DNA of 32,506 bases, taken from the NCBI GenBank assembly GCA_002345845.1, contig DDWF01000292.1, positions 26,314 through 58,819 on the forward strand. The letters run 5' to 3'. Position numbers and translations under genes: made by a program. Source of the DNA: Betaproteobacteria bacterium UBA2293. GTDB taxonomy: Bacteria > Pseudomonadota > Gammaproteobacteria > Burkholderiales > Rhodocyclaceae. The notes beneath the pieces are model-generated. The model made no database searches. It saw only the letters and a list, made by a program, of their open reading frames with translations, and had not been told where the DNA came from. Below, piece after piece: positions 1 through 8,171 of the stretch (the stretch's first letter is position 1; the number at the start of each line of letters is the position of its first letter).

Positions 1-141
1 TCCGACATCTCGCCCTTGCGCGGCATCATTCTTGGCGGCGGCGGCGCCGAGCCGGAAGTGGCGGTCACCGTCGTTCCTCTGGACGAGGAAGAGTTACCGC
101 CCGAACTCGAACTGCCGCCCGATCCGGCGGCCGCTGACTGA
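1..141 (+). CDS. 3' end of an unidentified gene (46 codons visible)
   Basis: The first frame is open from base 1 to a TGA at 139-141, giving 46 residues of a protein whose start lies outside the window. The tail contains a Gly run (GGGGA) and ends in an acidic, Pro-rich stretch (DEEELPPELELPP) typical of a disordered C-terminus. The stop overlaps the ATG of the next gene (TGATG), so the two are probably translated together. No domain can be recognised in this fragment and no function is proposed. Confidence 0.6.
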   Translation, partial: SDISPLRGIILGGGGAEPEVAVTVVPLDEEELPPELELPPDPAAAD

Positions 142-1352
142 TGCGCCGCGTCGCCATCATCGGCGGCGGCCCGGCCGGCCTGATGGCGGCCGAACAACTG
201 GCTGCCGTTCCCGGCATCAGCGTTGATGTCTTCGAGGCGATGCCCTCGCCGGGGCGCAAGTTCCTGATGGCTGGCAAGGGCGGCATGAACATCACCCACA
301 GTGAGGCGCCGGAAGCCTTCCGTCGGCGCTATGGCGCGCGCCAGACGGAGATCGCCCCGCTGCTCGATGTTTTTGGCGCCGAACAACTGCGCGCCTGGAT
401 TCACAGCCTCGGCATCGACACCTTCGTCGGCACTTCCGGCCGGGTCTTTCCCACCGAAATGAAGGCAGCACCGCTGTTACGCGCCTGGCTGCAGCGTCTG
501 CGCGGCAGTGGCGTGCGTTTCCACATGCGTCACCGCTGGCTGGGCTGGAATGCCGCCGGCGAGCTGCGCTTCGCCACACCGAACGGCGAGGTCGCGGTGA
601 ACGCCGCCGCCACCGTCCTCGCCCTGGGCGGTGGTAGCTGGCGCAAGCTCGGCTCCGATGGTGCCTGGGTGCCGCTGCTGGCGGCCCGCGGTGTACCGGT
701 GGCGCCGCTGCGCCCGGCCAATTGCGGCTTCGAGGTAGCCTGGAGCGAGCATTTTCGCAGCCGCTTTGCCGGCCAGCCGGTGAAACCGGTCGTCGCCAGT
801 TGTGCCGGGCGCCGTCAGTCGGGCGAATTCAACATTACCGAGCACGGCATCGAAGGGGGGCTGGTGTATGCCTTTTCCGCTGCCTTGCGTGATGCACTGG
901 CGGCTGGTGAAGCTGCAGTGCTCAATCTCGATCTGCTGCCGGGGCGCAGCCTGGAACGGCTGACTGCCGACCTGGCGCGGCCGCGCGGTCATGATTCCCT
1001 GGCCAGTCATCTGCGCCGGCGGGCCGGCATCGAAGGAGTGAAAGCCGGCCTGCTGCGCGAGTATTGTCCGGCGGCATCGACCTTGCCTGCCGGCGATCTG
1101 GCCTTGCTGCTGAAGGCCCTGCCGCTGGCGGTGCAGGCGCCACGGCCGCTCGACGAGGCGATCAGCAGCGCCGGTGGCGTCTGCTTCGCGGCGCTCGACG
1201 ATGGGCTGATGATCAGGCAACTGCCGGGCGTCTTCTGTGCCGGCGAGATGCTCGACTGGGAAGCGCCGACCGGTGGCTATCTGCTCACCGCCTGCTTCGC
1301 CAGCGGTCACGCCGCCGGCGGGGCGGCAGCGGCCTGGCTGCAGGGCGCCTGA
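141..1352 (+). CDS. YhiN/HI0933-like FAD-dependent flavoprotein (TIGR03862-type)
   Basis: This 403-aa protein begins with a Rossmann FAD-binding motif (VAIIGGGPAGLMAAEQ, residues about 4-19), followed by the family signature PGRKFLMAGKGGMNITHSE near residues 37-55. A second glycine-rich stretch (LALGGGSWRKLGSDG, about 160-175) and a C-terminal FAD-contact segment (GVFCAGEMLDWEAPTGGY) complete the HI0933/BaiN-type fold. Length and architecture match the roughly 400-aa family. Relatives are predicted NAD(P)/FAD-dependent oxidoreductases. The substrate in proteobacteria is not established, so the call stops at the family level. The start overlaps the upstream stop (TGATG). Confidence 0.9.
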   Translation: MRRVAIIGGGPAGLMAAEQLAAVPGISVDVFEAMPSPGRKFLMAGKGGMNITHSEAPEAFRRRYGARQTEIAPLLDVFGAEQLRAWIHSLGIDTFVGTSGRVFPTEMKAAPLLRAWLQRLRGSGVRFHMRHRWLGWNAAGELRFATPNGEVAVNAAATVLALGGGSWRKLGSDGAWVPLLAARGVPVAPLRPANCGFEVAWSEHFRSRFAGQPVKPVVASCAGRRQSGEFNITEHGIEGGLVYAFSAALRDALAAGEAAVLNLDLLPGRSLERLTADLARPRGHDSLASHLRRRAGIEGVKAGLLREYCPAASTLPAGDLALLLKALPLAVQAPRPLDEAISSAGGVCFAALDDGLMIRQLPGVFCAGEMLDWEAPTGGYLLTACFASGHAAGGAAAAWLQGA

Positions 1353-1370
1353 GCGCGACCCTGGGCTGGC

Positions 1371-2063
1371 TCAGGCCTGGCGGATCACCAGTTGTCCGCG
1401 TTCACGGTGGACGGGCATGGCGAAGTCGAACAGATCTGCCTGCTCAGCGAGTTCCAGGTCGGCCAGCGGCAGGTTGGGCCAGGTGCCGGCGGTAAAGCGC
1501 CGGCCGAAATCGGAATGGCGAACCCGCCGGGTGTAACTGGCGAGGTCCGGGGTCTGGTCGCAGAGCAGGGCTTCGATGTAGTCGGCGCAGGCGATGTCCT
1601 CGTCGCCATCGCGATCGACCCATTCGCCGGTGATGACGAAGCAGACGTCGCCGCTGCCAACGGCGCGGATGGCGGCCGCCGTCGCTGCGGCATTGACCAG
1701 GGCCGCGGCGTAGAGATGGCGCGCCTGGCGAAAGCGCTGCAGGCCGGCAACGCCGGCGGCCGTGCTGATGACGATCGGGCGGCCGGAGAGGTCGGTTTGC
1801 CGCAGCCGGGCTGGCGAATTGCCGAAATCGAAACCGGGCACCGGGTCGCCGCCACCGATGGCGCCGACCGACAGGGCGTCGGGCATGGCTTCGAGCAGGG
1901 TGCTCGCGGCGGCGATACCGTCTACCGGATAGATGGCCCTGGCCCCGCGCGCCAGAGCGACGGCGGCGGTGGTGAAGGAGCGCAGCACGTCGACGACCAC
2001 GACCGTATCGCTCGGCGCTTCCTGGTCGAGCAGTCGATGCAGGAAAAGGCGCGAGAATTTCAT
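1371..2063 (-). CDS. ComB-like 2-phosphosulfolactate phosphatase family protein
   Basis: This is a 230-aa protein. The chosen ATG (2061-2063) lies 19 nt after the mutL stop and gives the natural N-terminus MKFSRLFLHRLLDQE. An open frame continues upstream into mutL but has no family character there. Recognisable ComB-family segments are VVVVDVLRSFTTAAVALARGA near the N-terminus, GFDFGNSPARL in the middle, ISTAAGVAGLQR, and ITGEWVDRDGDEDIACADYIEALL near the C-terminus. ComB hydrolyses 2-phosphosulfolactate in archaeal coenzyme M synthesis. Betaproteobacteria are not known to need that step, so the substrate here is unknown. The gene is probably co-transcribed with mutL and shares a short convergent junction with the flavoprotein gene. 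Confidence 0.8.
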   Translation of the reverse strand: MKFSRLFLHRLLDQEAPSDTVVVVDVLRSFTTAAVALARGARAIYPVDGIAAASTLLEAMPDALSVGAIGGGDPVPGFDFGNSPARLRQTDLSGRPIVISTAAGVAGLQRFRQARHLYAAALVNAAATAAAIRAVGSGDVCFVITGEWVDRDGDEDIACADYIEALLCDQTPDLASYTRRVRHSDFGRRFTAGTWPNLPLADLELAEQADLFDFAMPVHRERGQLVIRQA

Positions 2064-2082
2064 GGCTGGGGGCAGAGTGCGC

Positions 2083-3912
2083 TCACTGGCCGCGCAGGAA
2101 AAGCTTGTCGAGCTGCTCGAGCGAAAGCTCGGTCCACGTCGGTCGGCCGTGGTTGCACTGGCCGGCGCGTTCGGTCTCTTCCATCTGGCGGAGCAGGGCA
2201 TTCATCTCCGGCAGGCTGAGCAGCCGGCGGGCGCGCACCGCACCGTGGCAGGCCATGGTCGCCAGCAGTTCGTTGCGCCGGGCGGTGGCCAGCTGGCTGA
2301 TGCCGTGCTCGCGCAATTCGCCGATCAGCGAGCGCGCCAGCGCCGCCGGGTCGCCGGCCTGGAGCAGGGCGGGAACGCTGCGCACGCCCAACTGGTTGGG
2401 GCCGAGGGCAGCGATCTGGAAGCCGAGCTCGGCCAGCGCCGCGGCATGTTCCTCGACGGCGGCGATGTCCAACGGCTCGGCCGAGAACACGGCCGGAATC
2501 AACAGGTTCTGCGTGGCCACCTGGCGGCTGTCGAAGGCCGTCTTCAGCTTTTCATAGAGGATGCGCTCGTGCGCTGCATGCATGTCGACCAACACCAGGC
2601 CGCGGGCGTTCTGGGCCAGGATGTAGATGCCGTGCAGCTGGGCCAGCGCATAGCCGAGCGGTGGTGCTTCGCCGGTGGCGGGCATTTCCGGCGTCGGCCG
2701 TTCGCTGCCGGACGGCTGGAAGGATGGGCCGGCGTTGCCTGAACCCGGGCGGTCAAGGCCTTGAGCGGCCTTGGCGAAGGCCAGGTAGGCGGCGGCCGCC
2801 GGCTCGGCGACGCCGAGCGAACCCTGGTAACGCAGCGGCGGCGGGTAGGCAGCCGGGCCGGAGCTTGGCGTGCTCGAGGGCGCCGTCGTCACCGGCGGGG
2901 CGGCAGCCAGAGCGGGGGCGGCCGTTGCCTGTACCGGCGCCGCCAGCGTGCGCTGCAGGGCGTGAAAAACGAACTGGTGCATGGCGCGCGAATCGCGGAA
3001 GCGGACTTCGGTCTTCGCCGGATGGACATTGACGTCGACCAGCGCCGGGTCGATGTTGACGAACAGGCAGACGGCTGGCTGGCGGCTGCCGTGCAGCACG
3101 TCGCGATAGGCTTCGCGCAGGGCATGGGCAATCACCTTGTCGCGCACGTAGCGGCCGTTGACGAAGACATACTGCCCATCTTTCGCATCGGTGGCGCGGG
3201 TCGGGTCGATGGCGAAGCCGGCGATGGCCAGCGGGCCGGCTGTCGCCGCGAGCGGCCGGGCGGCGGCGAGGAAATCGTCGCCGAGGATGTCGGCGATACG
3301 CCGGGCGCTGTCGGCCGGCGCCAGCTGGAACAGGTTGCGACCGTTGTGGGTCAGGCTGAAGGCGACGTCCGGGCGGGTCAGCGCCAGGCGCTTGACGGCG
3401 TCGGCGCAGTGGGCGAACTCGGTGCCTTCGGCCTTGAGGAACTTGCGCCGGGCCGGGGTGTTGAAATACAGGTCGCGCATCTCGACCACGGTACCGGCCA
3501 TCAGCGCCGCCGGTTCCGGTTCGGCCCCCGTTTCGCCGCGCAGTTTCCAGGCATGAGCGGCGCCGCGTTCGCGGCTGCTGATCGTCAGCCGGGCGACCGA
3601 GGCTACCGAGGCCAGCGCTTCGCCGCGAAAACCGAGGGTGCCGACGCGTTCCAGGTCGTCGAGCGAGACGATCTTCGAGGTGGCATGGCGGGTCAGGGCC
3701 AGTGCCAGTTGCTCCTTGGCAATGCCGCAGCCGTCGTCGGTGACGCGGATCAGCTTGACGCCGCCTTCTTCGAGATGCACCTGGATCGCCTTGCTGCCGG
3801 CATCGAGGCTGTTTTCCAGCAATTCCTTCAACACCGAGGCGGGTCGTTCGACCACCTCGCCGGCGGCAATCTGGCTGATCAGGAGGTCGGGGAGGCGGGC
3901 GATGGTCGGCAT
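2083..3912 (-). CDS. mutL: DNA mismatch repair protein MutL
   Basis: This 609-aa protein has the GHKL ATPase head (ISQIAAGEVVERPASVLKE at the N-terminus, then DDGCGI and GFRGEALASVASVA). A transducer domain, a Pro/Ala-rich linker of about 100 residues near 330-420, and a C-terminal dimerisation/endonuclease domain follow. The metal-binding endonuclease motif is present as DMHAAHERILYE at 443-454. It is supported by ACHGAVRA at about 554 and CNHGRP at 586-591. This is therefore the nicking type of MutL, unlike the E. coli protein. MutL couples MutS mismatch recognition to strand incision. The gene is divergent from the dedA-family gene and followed by the ComB-like gene after 19 nt. Confidence 0.97.
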   Translation of the reverse strand: MPTIARLPDLLISQIAAGEVVERPASVLKELLENSLDAGSKAIQVHLEEGGVKLIRVTDDGCGIAKEQLALALTRHATSKIVSLDDLERVGTLGFRGEALASVASVARLTISSRERGAAHAWKLRGETGAEPEPAALMAGTVVEMRDLYFNTPARRKFLKAEGTEFAHCADAVKRLALTRPDVAFSLTHNGRNLFQLAPADSARRIADILGDDFLAAARPLAATAGPLAIAGFAIDPTRATDAKDGQYVFVNGRYVRDKVIAHALREAYRDVLHGSRQPAVCLFVNIDPALVDVNVHPAKTEVRFRDSRAMHQFVFHALQRTLAAPVQATAAPALAAAPPVTTAPSSTPSSGPAAYPPPLRYQGSLGVAEPAAAAYLAFAKAAQGLDRPGSGNAGPSFQPSGSERPTPEMPATGEAPPLGYALAQLHGIYILAQNARGLVLVDMHAAHERILYEKLKTAFDSRQVATQNLLIPAVFSAEPLDIAAVEEHAAALAELGFQIAALGPNQLGVRSVPALLQAGDPAALARSLIGELREHGISQLATARRNELLATMACHGAVRARRLLSLPEMNALLRQMEETERAGQCNHGRPTWTELSLEQLDKLFLRGQ

Positions 3913-3918
3913 CAGCGG

Positions 3919-3926
3919 ATTATAAT
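3919..3926. promoter_or_regulatory. Shared symmetric -10 element between mutL and dedA-family gene
   Basis: The self-complementary octamer ATTATAAT places a consensus TATAAT on both strands. For the + strand (3921-3926) a start near 3933 would give a leader of about 23 nt before the DedA ATG at 3956. For the - strand (3919-3924) the start would fall at or next to the mutL ATG (3912), implying a leaderless or nearly leaderless mRNA. No good -35 is visible for either direction. Confidence 0.45.
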
Positions 3927-3955
3927 GCGGCCTCGTTCAAAGCCCGGGCCGCTGC

Positions 3956-4597
3956 ATGGAACTCCTGACCCTGTTCATCGATATCGTTCTCCACCTCGAC
4001 AAGCATCTGGCCTTGCTTGTCCAGCAGTACGGACTGTGGATCTACGCCATCCTGTTCATCATCATCTTTTCCGAAACCGGCTTCGTCGTCACCCCTTTCC
4101 TGCCCGGCGATTCGCTGCTCTTCGTCGCCGGCGCCCTGGCAGCGCTGGGCGAGGGGGGTATGGACATTTTCGTGCTGATCGGTGTGCTGCTGGTGGCGGC
4201 AGTGCTCGGCAATACGTTGAACTATCACATCGGTCGTTTCCTTGGACCAAAGGTCTTCCAGTGGGAGAACTCGCGCTTTTTCAATAAGGATGCGCTGGTC
4301 AAGACGCACGCTTTCTACGAGAAGCACGGTGGCAAGACGCTGGTCATCTCGCGCTTCCTGCCGCTGTTCCGCACCTTCGCGCCCTTCGTCGCCGGCATCG
4401 GGGCAATGTCCTACGCCAAGTTCCAGTTCTTCAACCTGGCTGGCGCCGCCGCCTGGATTGTCTCGCTGTGTCTGGCCGGCTACTGGCTTGGGAACATGCC
4501 CTGGGTCAAGGCCAACCTGTCACTGATCATCGTCGGCATCATCTTCGTCTCCCTGCTGCCGGTCGGCATCGGCTACCTGAAGAGCCGGGCCGCCTGA
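3956..4597 (+). CDS. DedA-family integral membrane protein (VTT domain)
   Basis: This is a 213-aa inner-membrane protein with several hydrophobic segments (about 28-48, 75-97, 160-178 and 185-207). Family hallmarks are the acidic re-entrant loop FSETGFVVTPFLPGDS (about 38-54), the helix-loop LGNTLNYHIGRFLG, and the basic motif SRFLPLFRTFAPFVAG (about 131-147). DedA proteins affect envelope integrity and membrane potential, and some members have been linked to recycling of undecaprenyl phosphate carriers. Length is typical. This is the first gene of a six-gene + strand operon. Its TGA overlaps the next ATG (TGATG). Confidence 0.93.
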   Translation: MELLTLFIDIVLHLDKHLALLVQQYGLWIYAILFIIIFSETGFVVTPFLPGDSLLFVAGALAALGEGGMDIFVLIGVLLVAAVLGNTLNYHIGRFLGPKVFQWENSRFFNKDALVKTHAFYEKHGGKTLVISRFLPLFRTFAPFVAGIGAMSYAKFQFFNLAGAAAWIVSLCLAGYWLGNMPWVKANLSLIIVGIIFVSLLPVGIGYLKSRAA

Positions 4598-5301
4598 TGC
4601 GCATCCTGGCGATCCTCCTCGCGTTGCTGCTGGCCGGTTGCGCGACCGAAATGGATCGCCGCGGACGGACCGAGACGCGGGTCGACGTCAAATACCTGGC
4701 CAAGACCGAAATCGACCGTATTGCCGATGCCAATCGCAGCGAAGTTGTCGATGGTCTGCTGCTGATCGCCGACAAACTATACAAACGCAACCCGAAGGAA
4801 TGGCGCAAGGGTGGCCAGGCCAGCCGCGAAGCGGCGGTCGACAAGCTGCGTCGCCGGCATTTTCATTCCTGGCCGGAGCTCGGCGGCCGCCGTGAGGGCC
4901 AGGCGGCCGCCCTGGCCTTTACCGAGGTGTACGACGGTGATCGCGTCGCGGCCCTGGTCTTCGGCCTGCTGACCATGGTCGATGCCGCCTTCGAGCACAA
5001 GGACGACTTCTACATTCTCGATGGCTTGAACGAAACGAAGCTGTTCAACTGTGCGCGCAACATGGAAATTGCCATCTGGAAGCTGGGCAACGATCGAAAT
5101 GCTGCCGGTCAGTTGTTGCTGCTCTCCAACGAACTCGATCCGGCCAATCGCAATCTTTCCTTCGAGCGCGAATTCGGCCGTCAGACCGGCCTGCTCGACT
5201 TCATGGCCAGGATCGTTGCCGACCGCAATGGCCGCACCCTTTCCCGGCTGACCCAATCGGTGGTCAGCAGCGTTTTTCTCCCGGTGAGTTTTTTGAAATG
5301 A
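4597..5301 (+). CDS. Predicted lipoprotein of unknown function
   Basis: This 234-aa protein has a short signal peptide (MRILAILLALLLAGC) with lipobox LLAGC and Cys15 as the predicted lipidation site. The mature part is mostly helical and charged, with no domain I can name. Visible landmarks are KYLAKTEIDRIADANRSEV, a Lys/Arg-rich stretch (KLYKRNPKEWRKGGQ) and a C-terminal hydrophobic end (SSVFLPVSFLK). I start it at the ATG overlapping the dedA stop because that start produces the signal peptide; the frame is open further upstream but reads out of register inside dedA. It overlaps purN by 4 nt (ATGA). Retention between dedA and purN suggests an envelope role, but that is inference. Confidence 0.85.
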   Translation: MRILAILLALLLAGCATEMDRRGRTETRVDVKYLAKTEIDRIADANRSEVVDGLLLIADKLYKRNPKEWRKGGQASREAAVDKLRRRHFHSWPELGGRREGQAAALAFTEVYDGDRVAALVFGLLTMVDAAFEHKDDFYILDGLNETKLFNCARNMEIAIWKLGNDRNAAGQLLLLSNELDPANRNLSFEREFGRQTGLLDFMARIVADRNGRTLSRLTQSVVSSVFLPVSFLK

Positions 5302-5945
5302 AGCGTATCGTCATCCTGATTTCCGGCCGCGGCAGCAACATGGAAGCCCTGATCGCCGCCCGCGACAGTGGCCGCCTGCCGGTGGACATCGCCGCCGTGA
5401 TCAGCAACCGGCCGGATGCCCGCGGTCTGGAAACCGCCGCCGCTGCCGGTATCGCCACCCGCGCCCTCGACCACAAGGCCTTCGCCGGGCGTGAAACCTT
5501 CGACGCCGCGCTGGCCGACTGTATCGACGGCTTTGCCCCGGATCTGGTCGTGCTGGCCGGCTTCATGCGCATCCTCAGCGAAGGTTTCGTACGTCATTAC
5601 GAGGGGCGCCTGATCAACATCCATCCCTCGCTGCTGCCGTCCTTCCCCGGCCTGCACACGCACCGGCGGGCGCTCGAGGAAGGCGTGCGCATCCATGGCT
5701 GCACCGTGCACTTCGTCACCCCGGCGCTCGATCACGGGCCGGTCATCGTCCAGGCCGCCGTGCCGGTGCTCGACGGCGACAGCGAAACCACGCTGGCGGC
5801 CCGCGTGCTGGTTCAGGAACACATCGTCTATCCGCAAGCTGTGCGCTGGTTCGCCGAGGGCCGGCTGAGTCTCGTGGATGGCCGGGTTCGCGTTGCCGGC
5901 TGCGCCAGTGACGGCGCCGTGCTGATCGCACCCGGGGACGCCTGA
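5298..5945 (+). CDS. purN: Phosphoribosylglycinamide formyltransferase PurN
   Basis: This 215-aa enzyme transfers the formyl group of 10-formyltetrahydrofolate to GAR in purine synthesis. It starts with the phosphate-binding ILISGRGSNMEAL. The catalytic segment INIHPSLLPSFPGLHTH carries Asn107 and His109, and TPALDHGPVI carries the catalytic Asp145. Length and motif spacing match bacterial PurN. It overlaps the preceding lipoprotein gene by 4 nt (ATGA), and 7 nt separate it from the DUF3108 gene. It is therefore embedded in an operon with no other purine genes. Confidence 0.97.
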   Translation: MKRIVILISGRGSNMEALIAARDSGRLPVDIAAVISNRPDARGLETAAAAGIATRALDHKAFAGRETFDAALADCIDGFAPDLVVLAGFMRILSEGFVRHYEGRLINIHPSLLPSFPGLHTHRRALEEGVRIHGCTVHFVTPALDHGPVIVQAAVPVLDGDSETTLAARVLVQEHIVYPQAVRWFAEGRLSLVDGRVRVAGCASDGAVLIAPGDA

Positions 5946-5952
5946 GCGGGTC

Positions 5953-6909
5953 ATGCCCGGCCTGCTCCTCGTCGCCCTGGTCGGCTCGCTGCTGATCCAC
6001 GGGGTGGCGCTGTTCGGGACCGACCTCGCACTGTTCGGCGACGAGGTTGAGACGCCGGTGCTGCAGGCCAAATTGCAACCGCCGCCGGCGCCTGTCGCGC
6101 CGCCGCTGTCGGCGGCAAAACCGCCGGCCAAACCGAAGCCACCGCCGAAACCGCGCCCTGTGGCGGCGCCTGAAGTTGCAGCCCCGGTCGAAGTGCCGCC
6201 AGCGCCGCTCGAAGAACCGCCGGTGCCGCCTGCCGAACTGACCGAAGCACCTGCTCCGCCAGCCCCGGTGGAACCGCTCAAGCCGGTGTTGCCGGCGAAC
6301 GGCGTCATCCACTTTGCCATCGTCAAGGAATCGCTCGGCCTGCAGGTGGGCCGGGCCGAGCATCGCTGGGAATTTGCCGATGATGGCAGCTACCGCCTGA
6401 CGGCCATGAGCGAGACCAGTGGACTGGCGGCATTGCTGCGGCCGGCACGCCTGCATCAGGAGAGCCGCGGGCGCCTGGTCGCCGGCGGGCTGCAGCCGGA
6501 GAGCTTCCGCAGCCTCCGTGAGGGCAAACCGCAGGAGGGGGCCGACTTCGACTGGCCGGCGGGAGTGCTCCGCCTGCTGCGCGATGGCAGCGTGGTGCCG
6601 CTGCCGCCGGGTTCGCAGGACATGCTGTCGCTCAACTACCAGCTTGCCTATCTTGGCCGCCTGGCCGAGGGCTCCATACTGGGGGTTGCGACCGCCCGGA
6701 AATTCGAGCGGTACGCGCTCGATTCGCTGGGCGAGGAGGAAATCGAGGTGCCAGCCGGGCGTTTTCGTACCTTGCATTTGCGGGCGCTGACCGACAGCAC
6801 GACAGAAATCTGGATTGCCCTCGATCATGGGCACTTGCCGGTTAAAATCCGCTTCACCGACAAGAAAGGCGAAAGCTTCGAGCAAGTCGCCACTGACCTA
6901 GGACTTTGA
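5953..6909 (+). CDS. DUF3108-domain protein with N-terminal anchor and Pro-rich linker
   Basis: This 318-aa protein has a hydrophobic N-terminal segment (about 3-22) that is probably an uncleaved anchor. A TonB-like Pro/Ala/Lys linker spans about 38-116 (repeated PPAP, KPPAKPKPPPKPRP). The C-terminal domain (about 118-318) begins with VIHFAIVKESLGLQVGRAEHRW, includes GLAALLRPARLHQESRGRL, and ends with the strand-rich TEIWIALDHGHLPVKIRF. That domain matches the DUF3108 pattern of predicted periplasmic proteins. The function of DUF3108 is unknown. The long Pro-rich spacer suggests the domain reaches across the periplasm. The stop overlaps the next ATG (TGATG). Confidence 0.85.
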   Translation: MPGLLLVALVGSLLIHGVALFGTDLALFGDEVETPVLQAKLQPPPAPVAPPLSAAKPPAKPKPPPKPRPVAAPEVAAPVEVPPAPLEEPPVPPAELTEAPAPPAPVEPLKPVLPANGVIHFAIVKESLGLQVGRAEHRWEFADDGSYRLTAMSETSGLAALLRPARLHQESRGRLVAGGLQPESFRSLREGKPQEGADFDWPAGVLRLLRDGSVVPLPPGSQDMLSLNYQLAYLGRLAEGSILGVATARKFERYALDSLGEEEIEVPAGRFRTLHLRALTDSTTEIWIALDHGHLPVKIRFTDKKGESFEQVATDLGL

Positions 6910-8171
6910 TGAAAGCGCGTTTCACTCCCGCCCTGTTTGCCCATGCCGAAGCCGTGCTTGGCCAGTTGCTGACTTTCGACCATCCGGCCGATGCCGTCGT
7001 CTCCCGCTATTTCCGCGAGCATCGCGAACTGGGCCACGCCGACCGCGCCTTCGTCGCCGAAACGGTATTCGCCGTGCTCCGTCGCGGGCGCAGCCTGGAG
7101 TCACGCTGCGCCGGCAAGCTCTCCGATCGCGCCCGGCTGCTCGTTGCCCTGGCGGTGACGCGCGGCTGGAGCCAGCGCGAACTGGCGCCGGTGCTCAAGG
7201 CGAACGAGGAGGAATGGCTGGCCGCCGCCAAGGCGATGCCGGACAGCGAGTTTTCGCCGGCCGTGCGTTGCGACCTGCCGGACTGGCTGCATGCCCGCCT
7301 GGAAGCCCAGTTCGGCGCCGAGGAAACGCTGGCGCTGGCAACGGCGCTGAATCAGCCGGCGCCGCTCGATCTGCGCGTCAATACCTTGAAGGCCAGCCGC
7401 GACGAGGTGCTGGCCCGCCTCGCCGCCGACGGCATCGCCGCCCAGGCTGGCCCGCTGTCGCCGCTGGCCGTGCGCCTGCGCGACAAGCCGGCACTGGCCA
7501 AACATCCGCTGTTCCTTGAAGGTGCTTTCGAAGTGCAGGACGAGGGCAGCCAGCTGCTCGGCTTCCTGCTCGAGCCGAAGCGCGGCGAGATGGTGGTGGA
7601 TTTCTGCGCCGGCGCTGGCGGCAAGACGCTGCTGCTCGGCGCCCTGATGCGCAATACCGGTCGCCTCTACGCCTTCGATGTCTCCGACAAGCGCCTGGTC
7701 AAGCTGAAGCCGCGCCTGGCCCGCTCCGGCCTGTCCAATGTCCATCCGGCGCGCATCGAGCATGAGCGCGATACCAAGATCAAGCGCCTGGCCGGCAAGG
7801 CCGACCGCGTGCTGGTCGACGCGCCCTGTTCAGGTCTCGGCACGCTGCGCCGCAATCCCGACCTGAAATGGCGGCAGAGCGCCGAGTCGGTCGCCGAGTT
7901 GACGCTCAAGCAGACCGCCATCCTTGCCGCCGCAGCCAAGCTGGTGCGGCCCGGCGGGCGTATCGTCTATGCCACCTGCAGCCTGCTGAACGAGGAAAAC
8001 GACGCGATCATCGCCGCCTTCCTGACTGCCCATGCCGATTTCGTGCTGACGCCGGCGAGCGGCGTACTGGCTCGCGCCGGCATCGAACTGCCAGGTGACA
8101 CCCTGCGCCTGCTGCCGCATCGTCACCACACCGACGGTTTCTTCGCCGCCGTCCTCGACCGGAAGTCATGA
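6909..8171 (+). CDS. RsmB/NOP-family SAM-dependent RNA (cytosine-C5) methyltransferase
   Basis: This 420-aa enzyme has an N-terminal NusB-like helical part (about 1-120) and a Rossmann methyltransferase core. The SAM motif is VVDFCAGAGGKT (about 229-240). The two Cys motifs of m5C methyltransferases are both present: DAPCSGLGTLRRNPDLKW (Cys307, motif IV) and VYATCSLLNEEND (Cys357, motif VI, the nucleophile in this family). The likely product is m5C in 16S rRNA. It is an RsmB-like paralogue, and I leave the symbol blank because a canonical rsmB elsewhere cannot be excluded. An in-frame TTG lies one codon earlier, but the ATG at 6909 overlapping the previous stop is preferred. Confidence 0.9.
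   Translation: MKARFTPALFAHAEAVLGQLLTFDHPADAVVSRYFREHRELGHADRAFVAETVFAVLRRGRSLESRCAGKLSDRARLLVALAVTRGWSQRELAPVLKANEEEWLAAAKAMPDSEFSPAVRCDLPDWLHARLEAQFGAEETLALATALNQPAPLDLRVNTLKASRDEVLARLAADGIAAQAGPLSPLAVRLRDKPALAKHPLFLEGAFEVQDEGSQLLGFLLEPKRGEMVVDFCAGAGGKTLLLGALMRNTGRLYAFDVSDKRLVKLKPRLARSGLSNVHPARIEHERDTKIKRLAGKADRVLVDAPCSGLGTLRRNPDLKWRQSAESVAELTLKQTAILAAAAKLVRPGGRIVYATCSLLNEENDAIIAAFLTAHADFVLTPASGVLARAGIELPGDTLRLLPHRHHTDGFFAAVLDRKS

Noticed and set aside
2761..4287. A 508-codon + strand frame running across mutL into the dedA gene.
   Set aside because: It is antisense to conserved MutL motifs and out of frame with DedA.
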